From Rossellomorea arthrocnemi (GTDB lineage: Bacteria; Bacillota; Bacilli; Bacillales; Bacillaceae_B), in assembly GCF_904424705.1 (NCBI RefSeq), contig NZ_CAJGBF010000011.1:86266-150265 (forward strand): a stretch of 64,000 nt of DNA, in the 5' to 3' direction. Positions 25,653 to 35,339 of the stretch are shown here, piece after piece. Each line of letters begins with the position of its first letter. The first letter of the stretch is position 1. The notes under the pieces were generated by a model. The model did no database searches, was not told where the DNA came from, and worked only from the letters and a program-made list of their open reading frames with translations. Made by a program: the position numbers and the translations under genes.

Positions 25653-26544
25653 TTAAGTTACGATCAGTAAACCGGTCATACCTTTTTCTTTATGCCCAGG
25701 GATGGTGCAGAAAAATCATATACCCCTTTTTCAGCAGAATGAAATTCTAGTTGATTTGAACTGTTTACTTGAGCATGAAGATGGAATGATTTATTAGATT
25801 GAGAAGAGTGGTCGGGCCCGCCACCAGGTGAATCAGTAAAATTAGCTGTAATTCCTTTAATTTCAATATCGTGCTCTACTTGATCGTCGTTTTGCAACAC
25901 AATTCTGACAGTTGTGCCTTTTGCCACAGTTAAGGTGGATGGCTGATAGCGCATATCGGATGCAATGATGTTGATTGTGTGTATTCCTTCATGCTGGTTT
26001 GAACTGTTATGAATATATTGCGATTGATGCCCCGTCTGTTCTTTAGGTGAGTCTGCATAGGGCATAGTTGCAGATTTAAAAATTAGTTCACCAGAAACCA
26101 AAAATATAAGGAAGGTGACAAAGACAATCAAAGGCTTAAATAGCCATTTCTTCGTAATTAAGTATTGGTCAGGTTTGGCTCGCAGAAAAATAAAAAATAG
26201 AAATATAGAACTTAACGAAAGCACAGACAAAATTTTCAAAATCACAATAGATTCGTTAGGAGAAATCATTTCTCCAAAAATTGCTCCCATCATGCCACCC
26301 ATCAAACCTGCCATTAAACCTTCGATGGAAGATAATGACTATGAATGACTCCAATCATCAGTCCGACAGTACCTCCTATCCCAATAGATAATAAAGTGGT
26401 ATAGAATAAATCCCCTTGGTATAGTGCGCCGAACATTACTCCCAGCGTCAATCCAATACACATTCCTGTATACATGGAAATCATCATGTATGACATGGAA
26501 AGTAACCGTTCTTTAAATATTTTACCCATAATTATACAAACCAA
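25653..26544 (-). pseudogene. Membrane-anchored cupredoxin, two frameshifts
   Basis: Two adjacent frames form one gene. The first (26544-26314) encodes Gly/Met-rich helices ending GVIHSHYLPS; the sequence then shifts frame to EGLMAGLMGGMMGAIFGEMI. The second part carries more helices and a cupredoxin domain (INIIASDMRYQPSTLTVAKG), then shifts again at an A5 run (25711-25715). Restoring one base gives GVYDFFCTIPGHKEKGMTGL, the usual Cys-His-Met copper loop, ending at 25653. As written, the ligand loop is lost. The start near 26544 (TTG) is uncertain. Either real decay or homopolymer errors. Confidence 0.75.
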
Positions 26545-27202
26545 GACTAAGAGTAAAAGAGTGAAAGAAATAAATAGTTGATATGGTTGAATCGTTATCT
26601 CCGCCTTTGTTTGCTTACATGATATGAGAAGAAAAGACAGACCATTCCTAAGTTACCTTTAAAATATAATTTGCATTAAATTCAGTACTTTCAAAAATGT
26701 AGGTGTATAGATACACTATTTTAAACTTAATAACTCATGGCTTCATTTTAAATTAACCATGACTTAGACGATGGTAGCTACAAAGCATTTTCAAATACAA
26801 GCCAACCAGCAAAAATATCATAGTGTAACCATACCCTTAAATATAGGGGAAGAGGGGTGAAAGCAGTTATTATTTTAAGCTGGTAGAAAGTGAAAATTTT
26901 CTTTAAAGAGCGGTATACATCAAGTATTATTAATTTCAAGGGCTTTAAGAAGCAGTGAAGTTACACTTTGATTTGATCGGGAAAGTACCCGAGCAATTCT
27001 TTTGAACCCTTGTCCGTGTGGTTATCTTGGATCCACATAAGGAGAATATCTTCATGTTCATCTATTAGAGGTAGAAGTACCTGTCTTTGCAACAAGTTTT
27101 TGCTGAATCATGAATTTATAAAGTTTGGTGGAATTTAAGTTTGATTGAATTGAATTCATTGGACTTTCAGGAATAAGTAATATGTGAGCTAATTAAGAAG
27201 GA
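26545..27202. other. 658-bp gap without recognisable gene
   Basis: AT-rich and stop-dense in all frames. A short coding-like stretch near 26950-27040 (HFDLIGKVPEQ; ILDPHKENIFMF) suggests a worn gene remnant. No clear hairpin, repeat or regulatory site was seen. Confidence 0.4.
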
Positions 27203-27802
27203 ATGAAGAATAATATGGAATGGTTGTCGCAACTTTGTGTTATCGTTATAGATGAATTTCTAAAGGAGAATTTATTCTTAACTGCTTTATTCAGTATAGC
27301 CATAAATATTTTTATAAGCGTTATTGGTGTAATACCAACCTTTTTTATAACAGCAATGAATATAACTCTGTTTGGTCTAAAAACAGGAATCGTAGTATCA
27401 ATCCTGGGTGAATCTTTAGGAGCTATAATCAGCTTTATATTGTATAGAAAAGGGATTTCAGCTTCAAAACTTGATAGAGTAACAAGAAACAAATATTTTG
27501 TTAAATTAAAAAATGCTCAGGGGAATGAGTGGATATTCTTGTTGTTTGCATTTAGAATTGTACCATTTATTCCTTCGAGTGTGGTAACCGTGGCTGCATC
27601 TTTCAGCAACATTCATATTTTGGCATTTTCGATAATCAGCACCATTGGGAAAATTCCAGCTCTTTTATTGGAAGCGTTAATTGTTATAAATGTAATTGAA
27701 GCATCGCAGGGAAGTTTGATTTTAATGGTTGCTGCTTCAGTAATGGTCCTAGGCTATTTAATTTTCAAGATGAAAAGAAATAAAAAAAGAAATAAGACAT
27801 AA
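27203..27802 (+). CDS. TVP38/TMEM64 (VTT-domain) membrane protein
   Basis: 199 residues with about five helices and the VTT/DedA-like core: GVIPTFFITAMNITLFGLKTG, GESLGAIISFILYRKG and FRIVPFIPSSVVTVAASFS. Proteins of this superfamily are linked to lipid scrambling or transport and membrane homeostasis, and occur near metal-redox genes. The start is ATG at 27203 with AGAAGGAATG upstream. Neighbouring genes are convergent or far away, so it seems to be a single-gene unit. Confidence 0.8.
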   Translation: MKNNMEWLSQLCVIVIDEFLKENLFLTALFSIAINIFISVIGVIPTFFITAMNITLFGLKTGIVVSILGESLGAIISFILYRKGISASKLDRVTRNKYFVKLKNAQGNEWIFLLFAFRIVPFIPSSVVTVAASFSNIHILAFSIISTIGKIPALLLEALIVINVIEASQGSLILMVAASVMVLGYLIFKMKRNKKRNKT

Positions 27803-27837
27803 AGCCCTGTAGGTTATTCAAAAATACAGGGCTTTTA
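27801..27837. terminator. Bidirectional terminator between VTT gene and multicopper oxidase
   Basis: 11-bp stem AAAGCCCTGTA / TACAGGGCTTT; the left arm overlaps the VTT stop codon. Confidence 0.8.
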
Positions 27838-27857
27838 TTAATCAGCAATCACACTTA

Positions 27858-29453
27858 TCATTCAGGCTGGTTATTCGCTTCTGGGTCTGGAGTGAAATTT
27901 GGTGTAAAACCACTGTATTTCACCATATTCACCATCCCAGCACTTGCATGATGAAGATCATGACAATGGAATAACCAGTTTCCTGGGTTATCTGCCTTAA
28001 ATGCCACTACGTATTCATCGCCGGGATTTAAATTTATTGTGTCTTTCCAAATTGGAGAACCTTCTATTGGTATACCGTTTTTACTTAATACTTGAAAAAA
28101 GTGTCCGTGTAAATGCATGGGATGGTCATCACTTTTCGAATTGTTTGTCAATGTAACTTTTACAAGGTCGTTTTCATTTACCTTGATATTTTCTGTATTA
28201 GGGAATGTTTTATCATTGATGGTATAGGCCATTCCCTCGTCGTTCATTGCGGTATTCAAATCCATTGTATATTCAACATCATATTGTTGATCAAGGGTGA
28301 ACTTATTCTCATCAGGTTCCCCGTACGATGTAAAGTTAAATTCCGGCAATTTTTGAGCTTGATTTGACTTATCTACGCTGGTCTCTGCACCTTCATATTT
28401 TATTAAAGTCTTCATACCTTCTGTGCCTTCCATTTCACCGTGGCATTCGAGGAACCACTCACCGGGATTGTCGGCATTGAATTCGATATCATAGCGTTCG
28501 CCTGGAGCGATGGAGACAACTTCGTCTTTAAGTTTCTGTGGATTCGTTATTTCCTGACCGTCAACTGCGACTACTTTATAATCATGTCCATGTAAATGTA
28601 TTTTGTGGGACATGAAGCCAACATTCACAAGGCGAAGTCGAACCTTTTCACCTTCATTGACTTTGAGTGGTTCTATTGCTTCCCCACTTTTACCGTTTAT
28701 GGAGAATACATCGTACTCACTCATATCATGACCCATAGAATTTTCCTCATCGTTCTCCATTTTTTCAGAGTTTTCGTTCTGACCCCCTTCTGAATTCATT
28801 TTTTCATGGTCCATGCCTTCCATCTCATCCATACCCGAGTTCTTTTCTTCGCTTATCCATTCATCGAGCATGAGCGTATAATCTCTGTCATAGCTGACTT
28901 CCTTTGGCTCGACAATTAAAGATCCATATAACCCTTTATCCATTTGTTCGACTGCATTTTGATGAGTATGGTACATATATGTACCTGCATCTTCAGGAGT
29001 GAATTCATACTGGAAAGTTTCTCCGGGTTGAACGGCATTCTGAGTAACCCCTGGAATACCATCCATGTCATTAGGAACAGTAATTCCATGCCAGTGAATA
29101 GTAACTGGGACATTTAATTCATTCTTTAAATTAATTTTTACTTTTTCCCCTTGTTTGACTCGAAGTTGTGAACCTGGAACTGATCCGTTAAAGGTTAATG
29201 CGTTAACGCTGGTTGTAGGAGTTAGTTGATGGATTCCTTCTTTTGCAGTGATTGTAAATTCGTTACCTGTCAATGTTTCTGTATCAACTGTCTTTACTCC
29301 ATCTGATTGATCATCAGAATTTGTTGAACTTTGTTTGGCATTATCATTTGAACCACTATGGTCCATACTGCCCATGTCGTTTTCTTGTGAAGAACAGGCA
29401 GCTAATACGATTGTGAAAAATAGGGAAAAACTTAATAAAATTAACCTTTTCAT
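27858..29453 (-). CDS. Multicopper oxidase lipoprotein (CopA/CueO-like)
   Basis: 531 residues from ATG 29453 (GGAGGTAACGAG before it), lipobox VLAAC. The copper ligand motifs are complete: HWHGI and YHTHQN in domain 1, and HPMHLHGHFF and HCHDLHHASAGM at the C terminus. A Met/Asp/Glu-rich insertion (MDEMEGMDHEKMNSEGG near 230) resembles the Met-rich segment of CueO-like cuprous oxidases. It probably oxidizes Cu(I) to less toxic Cu(II) outside the membrane. A weak copy of the copper-block promoter element lies upstream (29483-29517). Confidence 0.92.
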   Translation of the reverse strand: MKRLILLSFSLFFTIVLAACSSQENDMGSMDHSGSNDNAKQSSTNSDDQSDGVKTVDTETLTGNEFTITAKEGIHQLTPTTSVNALTFNGSVPGSQLRVKQGEKVKINLKNELNVPVTIHWHGITVPNDMDGIPGVTQNAVQPGETFQYEFTPEDAGTYMYHTHQNAVEQMDKGLYGSLIVEPKEVSYDRDYTLMLDEWISEEKNSGMDEMEGMDHEKMNSEGGQNENSEKMENDEENSMGHDMSEYDVFSINGKSGEAIEPLKVNEGEKVRLRLVNVGFMSHKIHLHGHDYKVVAVDGQEITNPQKLKDEVVSIAPGERYDIEFNADNPGEWFLECHGEMEGTEGMKTLIKYEGAETSVDKSNQAQKLPEFNFTSYGEPDENKFTLDQQYDVEYTMDLNTAMNDEGMAYTINDKTFPNTENIKVNENDLVKVTLTNNSKSDDHPMHLHGHFFQVLSKNGIPIEGSPIWKDTINLNPGDEYVVAFKADNPGNWLFHCHDLHHASAGMVNMVKYSGFTPNFTPDPEANNQPE

Positions 29454-29482
29454 CTCGTTACCTCCATAAAAGTTATAACTTA

Positions 29483-29517
29483 AGGTTAATGAAAATAAAT
29501 GCAAAACGTATGAAATT
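29483..29517 (-). promoter_or_regulatory. Weak copy of the direct-repeat promoter, multicopper oxidase
   Basis: On the minus strand: AATTTCA, 4 bases, TTTTGCA, 11 bases, TAACCT. The second repeat and the spacing match the other copper-block promoters; the first repeat matches poorly. Confidence 0.4.
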
Positions 29518-29561
29518 AATTGTATGTAAAAAAAAGTTCACAATTATATAAAAAAGTGTCT

Positions 29562-29596
29562 CACTTCATATTTTCTCCTTATTTATCAGATAAACT
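29562..29596 (+). promoter_or_regulatory. Direct-repeat promoter of lgt
   Basis: CACTTCA, 4 bases, TTCTCCT, 11 bases, TAAACT as -10. It aligns without gaps to the resB promoter at 49532-49566 (about 24 of 35 bases identical). No -35 box, so an activator bound to the 11-bp-period repeats is expected. Confidence 0.6.
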
Positions 29597-29625
29597 ATCC
29601 TTTATAAAAGGAGGTATGTTTTACA

Positions 29626-30450
29626 GTGGAGGACATAAACACGATTGACCGTATAGCAATAGAAGTTGGACCCTTTACTGTTTACTGGTACGGAGTAATT
29701 ATAGGGTTAGGTATACTGATAGGGTTCTTGCTGGTTACTAAAGAGTCTAAAAAGACAGGTATGGACCATAATGTGTTTCCAGACCTTTTGATTTGGGCTA
29801 TTCCTACTTCCATTCTTTTTGCAAGAATCTATTATGTTAGTTTTGAATGGGAATACTATAAAGAAAACCCGTTGGATATCATTGCTGTCTGGGAAGGCGG
29901 AATAGCCATTCATGGTGCGTTGATTGGGGCGGTATTAACCACAATTATTTACTGTTATAAAAAAGGCATATCTTTTTGGAAAGTCGCCGATATTGCTGCT
30001 CCGAGTTTGATCTTGGCTCAATCTATTGGACGATGGGGTAATTTCATCAATCAGGAGGCTCATGGAACTCAAGTGAGCAGGGAGTTTCTAGAATCAATGT
30101 TCCTGCCTGACTTTATAGTCGATCAGATGTTCATCGAGGGTAATTATTATCATCCGACATTTCTTTATGAATCAATGTGGAATTTATTTGGGTTTATTGT
30201 TTTGATCACTATTAGAAAAAAGTTCACAAAATTAAAGCAGGGAGATGTGTTCCTCACTTACCTGATTTGGTATTCCACGGGCAGATTTTTTGTTGAAGGA
30301 ATGAGGACAGACAGTCTAATGCTTACAGACAGTATTCGAGTAGCTCAATTGATTTCGTTGCTCATTATTGGCATAGCTATTTTTCTGATGTATTACCGTA
30401 GAAAGAAGTATAGACTTGAACCATATCTTCACAACTATCGGAGGCACTAA
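29626..30450 (+). CDS. lgt: Prolipoprotein diacylglyceryl transferase
   Basis: 274 residues and seven helices. Family motifs are present: [29 protein letters not shown] and GMRTDSLML. Lgt attaches diacylglycerol from phosphatidylglycerol to the lipobox Cys of prolipoproteins, the first step of lipoprotein maturation. GTG start at 29626 with AAAAGGAGG upstream. It is an accessory copy sitting among lipoprotein genes of the copper block and has the shared direct-repeat promoter. A second copy at 56085-56879 carries a stop codon. Confidence 0.93.
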   Translation: MEDINTIDRIAIEVGPFTVYWYGVIIGLGILIGFLLVTKESKKTGMDHNVFPDLLIWAIPTSILFARIYYVSFEWEYYKENPLDIIAVWEGGIAIHGALIGAVLTTIIYCYKKGISFWKVADIAAPSLILAQSIGRWGNFINQEAHGTQVSREFLESMFLPDFIVDQMFIEGNYYHPTFLYESMWNLFGFIVLITIRKKFTKLKQGDVFLTYLIWYSTGRFFVEGMRTDSLMLTDSIRVAQLISLLIIGIAIFLMYYRRKKYRLEPYLHNYRRH

Positions 30451-30459
30451 TGACTTGCG

Positions 30460-30540
30460 ATGTTCAACGGCTATGCAGCATTGAAATTATGTGATGCATG
30501 TGCATCTAAATGTGAATATGCTGAAGTATGCCTTCAGTAA
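30460..30540 (+). CDS. Possible 26-residue Cys-rich peptide
   Basis: A short frame, MFNGYAALKLCDACASKCEY then AEVCLQ, with four cysteines. There is no convincing ribosome site. It may be a real metal-binding peptide or the last scrap of a Csp-like gene. Confidence 0.2.
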   Translation: MFNGYAALKLCDACASKCEYAEVCLQ

Positions 30541-30588
30541 CAGGTGCATCCCAATGACAGTATAATTACAATTATTGAACTTATTATG

Positions 30589-30620
30589 AAGCATAACAGC
30601 CATGACTGTTATGCTTTTTT
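30589..30620 (+). terminator. Terminator upstream of copB
   Basis: 11-bp stem AAGCATAACAG / CTGTTATGCTT followed by TTTTG; ends the lgt transcript. Confidence 0.8.
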
Positions 30621-30639
30621 GTTAATAGTAAAGGTATGG

Positions 30640-30674
30640 ATTTTCATGAATTCTGCATATTTTTGGGGCATTAC
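30640..30674 (+). promoter_or_regulatory. Probable direct-repeat promoter of copB
   Basis: ATTTTCA, 4 bases, TTCTGCA, 11 bases, CATTAC. The second repeat is a full match to the copper-block element; the -10 is weak. Confidence 0.4.
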
Positions 30675-30710
30675 TAATTGAAAGATTGTTTATGAAGGAG
30701 GAATATTTGG

Positions 30711-32753
30711 ATGAATCATCAAAATTCACATGATCATCATCAGCACCGAGAGTCTCACGGAGAACCAGGGATGAAAAATGAACATGTACACGGGGAGCAT
30801 GAAGATCATGCTTCTCATCATGCCCATATGGTTGATGACTTTAAACGAAGGTTCTATATTTCGCTCATTATCACTATTCCGATATTGATTTTCTCACCTA
30901 TGATTCAGGAATTCTTAGGGATAGATTTAAGATTTACTGGCGACATGTATATCTTATTCGGTCTTGCTACGTTTATATTCTTTTATGGTGGATGGCCATT
31001 TCTTGAAGGGTCCTGGAAAGAGTTAAAGCGAAAAGAACCTGGAATGATGACACTGATTGCATTGGCCATCACCGTAGCCTATGCCTATAGTTCGCTTACG
31101 GTATATGGTCTTTCCGGAAAAAACTTCTTCTGGGAGTTGGCAACGTTGATTGACATCATGCTCCTTGGCCACTGGATTGAAATGAAATCGGTCATGGGCG
31201 CTTCACGTGCATTGGAGGAGTTAGTGAAGTTAATGCCGTCAGAAGCTCACCTCGTCGATAAAGAAGGAAATGTAAAAGATGTTCCGACTTCAGAATTGAA
31301 ACAGGGGGACAAGGTTCTGATTAAACCGGGGGAAAAAGTACCGGTCGATGGAACGATCATTAAAGGAGAATCCACACTTGATGAGTCAATGTTAACAGGG
31401 GAATCAGTGCCTGTTGAAAAATTCAAAGAAGATCAAATCATTGGCGGTTCAATCAATGGTGAAGGCTCTTTGACAGTTTCAGTGGAGAAAACAGGGGAAG
31501 ACAGTTATCTCTCACAGGTCGTGACGATGGTGAAAGAAGCACAGGAATCAAAGTCACGAACACAAGACTTATCAAACCGTGCAGCTAAATGGTTGTTTTA
31601 TATAGCTCTTTTAGCGGGCATCATTACAATGGCAGTGTGGCTGTTAATAGGGGAAAGTTTTGTTTATGCATTGGAAAGAATGGTAACAGTCATGGTTATT
31701 GCCTGTCCGCACGCATTGGGGCTGGCTGCTCCACTCGTAGTCGCAAGATCGACGGCAATTGCTGCGAAGAGGGGGCTGTTAATTCGAGATCGTACTAGCT
31801 TTGAAGGGGCAAGAATCCTTGATGCAATTGTATTCGACAAAACTGGAACGTTGACAGAAGGTAAGTTTGGTATCACTGATATAAAATTGGTTGAAAGTTC
31901 GGAAGAAGAAGTTATAAGGCTCGCTGCCTCATTGGAAGCCCAGTCAGAGCACCCAATTGCAAGAGGGATTTTCGAGGAAGCTGAAAAACGTTCAATTAAG
32001 TTATCTGAACCGGAAAACTTCCAATCCATTACAGGTAAGGGCCTTAAAGGGAGGATTAATGGCAAGAGCGTAATGGTGGTCAGTCCTGGTTATATGGCTG
32101 AAGAGAAGATTTCCTATGATAAAGATATTTATGAAAAACTATCCGGTGAAGGAAAAACTGTAGTGTTTGTACTTGTTGAGGGAGAATTATCTGCCATGAT
32201 TGCTCTGGCGGATAAAGTTAGAGAAAGCTCCAAGGAAGCCATGAAACGATTAAAAGAACTCAATATCCGTGCTATGATGCTGACGGGCGACAACAAGCAG
32301 GTGGCCAACTGGGTGGCGAATAATTTAGATCTTGATGAGGTTTATGCAGAAGTGTTGCCTCACCAAAAAGCTGAAAAGATCAAGGAGGTGAAAAAAGAAG
32401 GTCTGAGAGTAGCAATGACGGGTGACGGTGTAAATGATGCACCGGCTCTTGCAAACGCCGACCTTGGTATAGCGGTGGGAGCGGGTACTGATGTGGCAAT
32501 GGAAACAGCGGATGTTATATTGGTAAAGAGTAATCCGAATGATGTTGTGTCCATTATTTCATTATCGAAAGCAACGTATCGGAAGATGATTCAAAACTTA
32601 TGGTGGGCTGCCGGTTATAACATTGTAGCTATTCCGCTGGCAGCTGGAGTCCTGTACAATGCAGGAATTGTACTGAGTCCGGCAATTGGAGCCGTACTAA
32701 TGTCACTCAGTACCGTGATAGTAGCTATTAATGCACGTTTATTGAAAGTTTAA
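30711..32753 (+). CDS. copB: CopB-type copper-translocating P1B ATPase
   Basis: 680 residues. A His-rich N-terminal tail of about 40 residues (HDHHQHRESHG, HVHGEHEDHASHHAH) replaces the HMA domain. The transport motif is CPHALGLA near residue 331, which marks the CopB (CPH) subgroup, followed by DKTGTLTEG and GDGVNDAPALA. CopB-type pumps export copper from the cytoplasm, with preference for Cu(II) or Ag(I) in some cases. ATG at 30711 follows GAAGGAGG. It sits between lgt and the CcdA-like remnant and ends in a strong terminator. Confidence 0.94.
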   Translation: MNHQNSHDHHQHRESHGEPGMKNEHVHGEHEDHASHHAHMVDDFKRRFYISLIITIPILIFSPMIQEFLGIDLRFTGDMYILFGLATFIFFYGGWPFLEGSWKELKRKEPGMMTLIALAITVAYAYSSLTVYGLSGKNFFWELATLIDIMLLGHWIEMKSVMGASRALEELVKLMPSEAHLVDKEGNVKDVPTSELKQGDKVLIKPGEKVPVDGTIIKGESTLDESMLTGESVPVEKFKEDQIIGGSINGEGSLTVSVEKTGEDSYLSQVVTMVKEAQESKSRTQDLSNRAAKWLFYIALLAGIITMAVWLLIGESFVYALERMVTVMVIACPHALGLAAPLVVARSTAIAAKRGLLIRDRTSFEGARILDAIVFDKTGTLTEGKFGITDIKLVESSEEEVIRLAASLEAQSEHPIARGIFEEAEKRSIKLSEPENFQSITGKGLKGRINGKSVMVVSPGYMAEEKISYDKDIYEKLSGEGKTVVFVLVEGELSAMIALADKVRESSKEAMKRLKELNIRAMMLTGDNKQVANWVANNLDLDEVYAEVLPHQKAEKIKEVKKEGLRVAMTGDGVNDAPALANADLGIAVGAGTDVAMETADVILVKSNPNDVVSIISLSKATYRKMIQNLWWAAGYNIVAIPLAAGVLYNAGIVLSPAIGAVLMSLSTVIVAINARLLKV

Positions 32754-32823
32754 GGTTTTTTGAGTAACGCGCAGGTGACTTACTTGAGGAACACTCTAAG
32801 AAATTTAACAGCATAGATCACAA

Positions 32824-32863
32824 TATAGTAAAAGAGCATCTCTTTCGATGCTCTTTTACTATA
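32824..32863. terminator. Terminator after copB
   Basis: 14-bp stem AGTAAAAGAGCATC / GATGCTCTTTTACT with 6-base loop, usable on both strands; it also faces the convergent CcdA-like remnant. Confidence 0.85.
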
Positions 32864-32948
32864 TATTCATTTGAAAATGAAATTTACATATATCATATAC
32901 TTTCTATATCATATACTTTCTCATGAGAATTTCTTTTTACTTGTTGGT

Positions 32949-33682
32949 TTACAAACTCCAATACGTGAGCGTATCAAAAACCCCAAGGATAACTAAGGCT
33001 ACGCCAGAAAACTTCTGAACCAAGGAACCTACCTTTCTGCTTTTTTTAATCAACGATCCATCAAGTTCCAAAAAGCTAATCATGAATAGAATAATTAAAA
33101 GTGGAATAGATGTAGCGATTCCAAACAATGACGGTAGTGTAAAGCCCGAAGGAGAAGAAATGGCAACTGGCATTAGGGTTACAAAGAATAAAATAAACAT
33201 AGTTGGACAAAAAGCAACTGAAAAACTGATTCCCATCCAAAGCGATCCCCATTTCCCCTCTTTAAATGTAACTGGAATCCAACTTGATAGTTTATTAATG
33301 AAACGCAACTTGAAGAAGCCTAATAAAAATAAACCAATAAAAATAATCATGGGACCTATAACCTTCCGGAATGCAGAGAAAAAAATAGTGCTATTAGATC
33401 TGAAATCATTTCCAATCCACCAAAATAATAGACCAAGCAAAGAGAAGGCAATGATTTTCCTGCTATGAAAAAAAGTACTTCTGTCCACTTCATTTTAGAC
33501 TGGATACTGCTGGTTCCATAAATTGTGATAGCGCTGATATTTGTAGTGAGCTGGCAGGGCGCGAGTGAACCGATTAATCCTAAGATTAATGCAACTAAAA
33601 TAGGAAAATCCATTAAACTATCCACCATATTGTAAAACGGGAGACTTAATGTATTACTGATTCTAGTTAGTATTTCATACAT
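32949..33682 (-). pseudogene. CcdA-like (cytochrome c biogenesis/sulfite-exporter-like) protein, one frameshift
   Basis: Two overlapping frames together equal the intact 244-residue protein at 43383-44117. The N part reads MYEILTRISNTLSLPFYNMV with LAPCQLTTNI; the C part runs IIAFSLLGLLFWWIGNDF to FDTLTYWSL with AFCPTMFILFF. The break is a lost base in a run at 33455-33458 (minus strand GGAAAATCATT; GGAAAAATCATT would restore the frame). The paired proline-cysteine motifs suggest electron or thiol transfer across the membrane. It is last in the minus-strand operon after the histidine kinase, regulator and BNR genes. Confidence 0.82.
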
Positions 33683-33707
33683 ACTTACACAACCTTATTC
33701 ATTATTA

Positions 33708-34625
33708 TCACTCAGGTTTTCCACTGTCCATAATTTCAGTCCAGTTCTTACCGCCGTCAGACGTACGGTAGATATCATTTTTGTATGTCACTAACGTCAT
33801 TTCTGACTGATTCTTTGGATTTTGTGCTATGAACATGATAGAATTATCGTTATTTATTGAAGGTAACGGTAATTCTACTTCTTCAAGTGATTCCAAGTTA
33901 AACTTAATCAAGCTGATACCCTCTTCTTCTAAACTCGAATATACCCCGGTTTTATCGTTTAATACTACACTGGTAACCGGTGTTCCTTGCATTATTGGTG
34001 AAAAGGTATCCCCGCCGTCTTCTGAGAAAAAGATCCCTTCCTGACTATTTATAGCCAACAGATTTTTTTTATCAGGATGGGCGGCAAGTCCAATCAACTT
34101 AGCAGGATCGATTCCTGACATTTTTCTCTTGTTCCAGTTTTCCCCTTCATCGATTGAAGAATAAAGGCCTGTTTCCAATGTAGAATTAGGTTCTTGGTTT
34201 ATGACAAACAACTGACCGGATTCATATCCTGCAGAAAGATAATGAAAGTCAGTTTCCCCATAGAATGCCAGCTTGTCTAAAGATTTCCCTTGATCAGTAC
34301 TCTTGATGATTCCCAGTGGGTTCTTCAAGTCAGAACCATTCTCAGGATGCCCGCTGGAATAAAAACCGTCTTTATATGGAGAGAATCCCATGTAATCATG
34401 TTTATTGCGATTAGCCTCTGTCCATTTGTTTTCTTCATATTTATAGAGTCCGTTGTGAGTAGCTATAAAAAAAGCATCGTCATTATTTGGGTATCCTGCA
34501 CCATGTAGGTGTTCGACATTTTCTGATTCTGGACTTACGAACTTATATTCTTGTGCTGTAGAGGAACATCCGGTTATTAGTAATCCAGATCCAATTAATA
34601 GACCAATTGCTTTATTAAGTTTCAT
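33708..34625 (-). CDS. BNR/sialidase-like repeat lipoprotein (F510_1955 family)
   Basis: 305-residue lipoprotein (lipobox ITGC, Cys20) with a beta-propeller of BNR-type repeats (GIIKSTDQGKSLDKLAF, GLYSSIDEGENWNKRKM, GIFFSEDGGDTF, DIYRTSDGGKNWTEIM). It starts with EHLHGAGYPNNDDAFFIATH. Such proteins are often labelled glycosyl hydrolases but lack clear catalytic evidence; a scaffold or metal-sensing role is possible. The ORF from 47366 carries the same domain on a membrane anchor. It is encoded 27 bp after the response regulator gene. Confidence 0.72.
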   Translation of the reverse strand: MKLNKAIGLLIGSGLLITGCSSTAQEYKFVSPESENVEHLHGAGYPNNDDAFFIATHNGLYKYEENKWTEANRNKHDYMGFSPYKDGFYSSGHPENGSDLKNPLGIIKSTDQGKSLDKLAFYGETDFHYLSAGYESGQLFVINQEPNSTLETGLYSSIDEGENWNKRKMSGIDPAKLIGLAAHPDKKNLLAINSQEGIFFSEDGGDTFSPIMQGTPVTSVVLNDKTGVYSSLEEEGISLIKFNLESLEEVELPLPSINNDNSIMFIAQNPKNQSEMTLVTYKNDIYRTSDGGKNWTEIMDSGKPE

Positions 34626-34652
34626 ATAATTTTCTCCTGCCTTCTTGTTTAT

Positions 34653-35339
34653 TTATACTTTCCACTGATAACCAAATCCCCAAATGGTGGTCAAGTGGTT
34701 CTCAATGGGAAAGTGAGCGGATTTTAACTTGTCACGAAGATTCCGGATATGAGAATCTACCGTGCGGATTTCAGTTGCTGCATGATTATCCCATACCATC
34801 AATAGAAGCTGCTGCCTTGTATACACTTGTTCAGGCTTCTTCATTAATGCTTCTAGTAATTTAAATTCCTTCAAAGTGAGTGATATTTGCTTTTCATTAT
34901 GAATTAGTGTGAATGACTGATAATTCAAACTAAAATCCCCTCTGATTAAGAGGTGTGAGTTAGATGTTTGGAACTCATTCTTGTGCCTTCTCAAAGCTGC
35001 TTTAATTTTGGCCAGGAGCACTTCTTCGTCAAATGGTTTTGTGAGATAATCGTCTGCTCCGAGTTCAAGGCCTCTGATAAGATCGGCTTTTGTGTCCCTT
35101 GCAGTAAGCATGATGATTGGGACCGACGAAAACGTCCTGATCTTTTCACATACTTCCCAACCAGACATCTCTGGCATCATGATATCAAGCAGCAGTAAAT
35201 CAAATTCTCTCTTCCTCAAATGCTGGATGGCCTCATGACCGTTGTTAGCTTTAACACATGAGTACCCACGCGGTTTGAGAAAAAGTTCAATGAGATTCAG
35301 CATTCTCGCCTCATCATCTACAATAAGAATGTTTTTCAT
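34653..35339 (-). CDS. OmpR/PhoB-family response regulator (copper block A)
   Basis: 228 residues: receiver domain with phospho-acceptor Asp52 (LLLLDIMMPEMSGWE) and C-terminal winged helix (LTLKEFKLLEALMKKPEQVY, VDSHIRNLRDKL). Its start overlaps the end of the histidine kinase by 4 bases. It is the best candidate, together with the regulator at 45047, to bind the 11-bp-period repeats in the copper-block promoters, one of which lies upstream of its own kinase gene. Confidence 0.92.
   Translation of the reverse strand: MKNILIVDDEARMLNLIELFLKPRGYSCVKANNGHEAIQHLRKREFDLLLLDIMMPEMSGWEVCEKIRTFSSVPIIMLTARDTKADLIRGLELGADDYLTKPFDEEVLLAKIKAALRRHKNEFQTSNSHLLIRGDFSLNYQSFTLIHNEKQISLTLKEFKLLEALMKKPEQVYTRQQLLLMVWDNHAATEIRTVDSHIRNLRDKLKSAHFPIENHLTTIWGFGYQWKV

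Noticed and set aside
30460..30540. Metallothionein-like gene called with confidence
   Set aside because: Only 26 codons and no ribosome site; kept as low-confidence only.
32887..32930. Two ATATCATATACTTTCT copies as another direct-repeat promoter
   Set aside because: The repeats have a 16-bp period, no -10 at the right place, and no gene starts downstream on either strand.
33082..33468. 128-residue plus ORF
   Set aside because: Antisense to the CcdA-like remnant, whose two frames match the intact paralogue at 43383.
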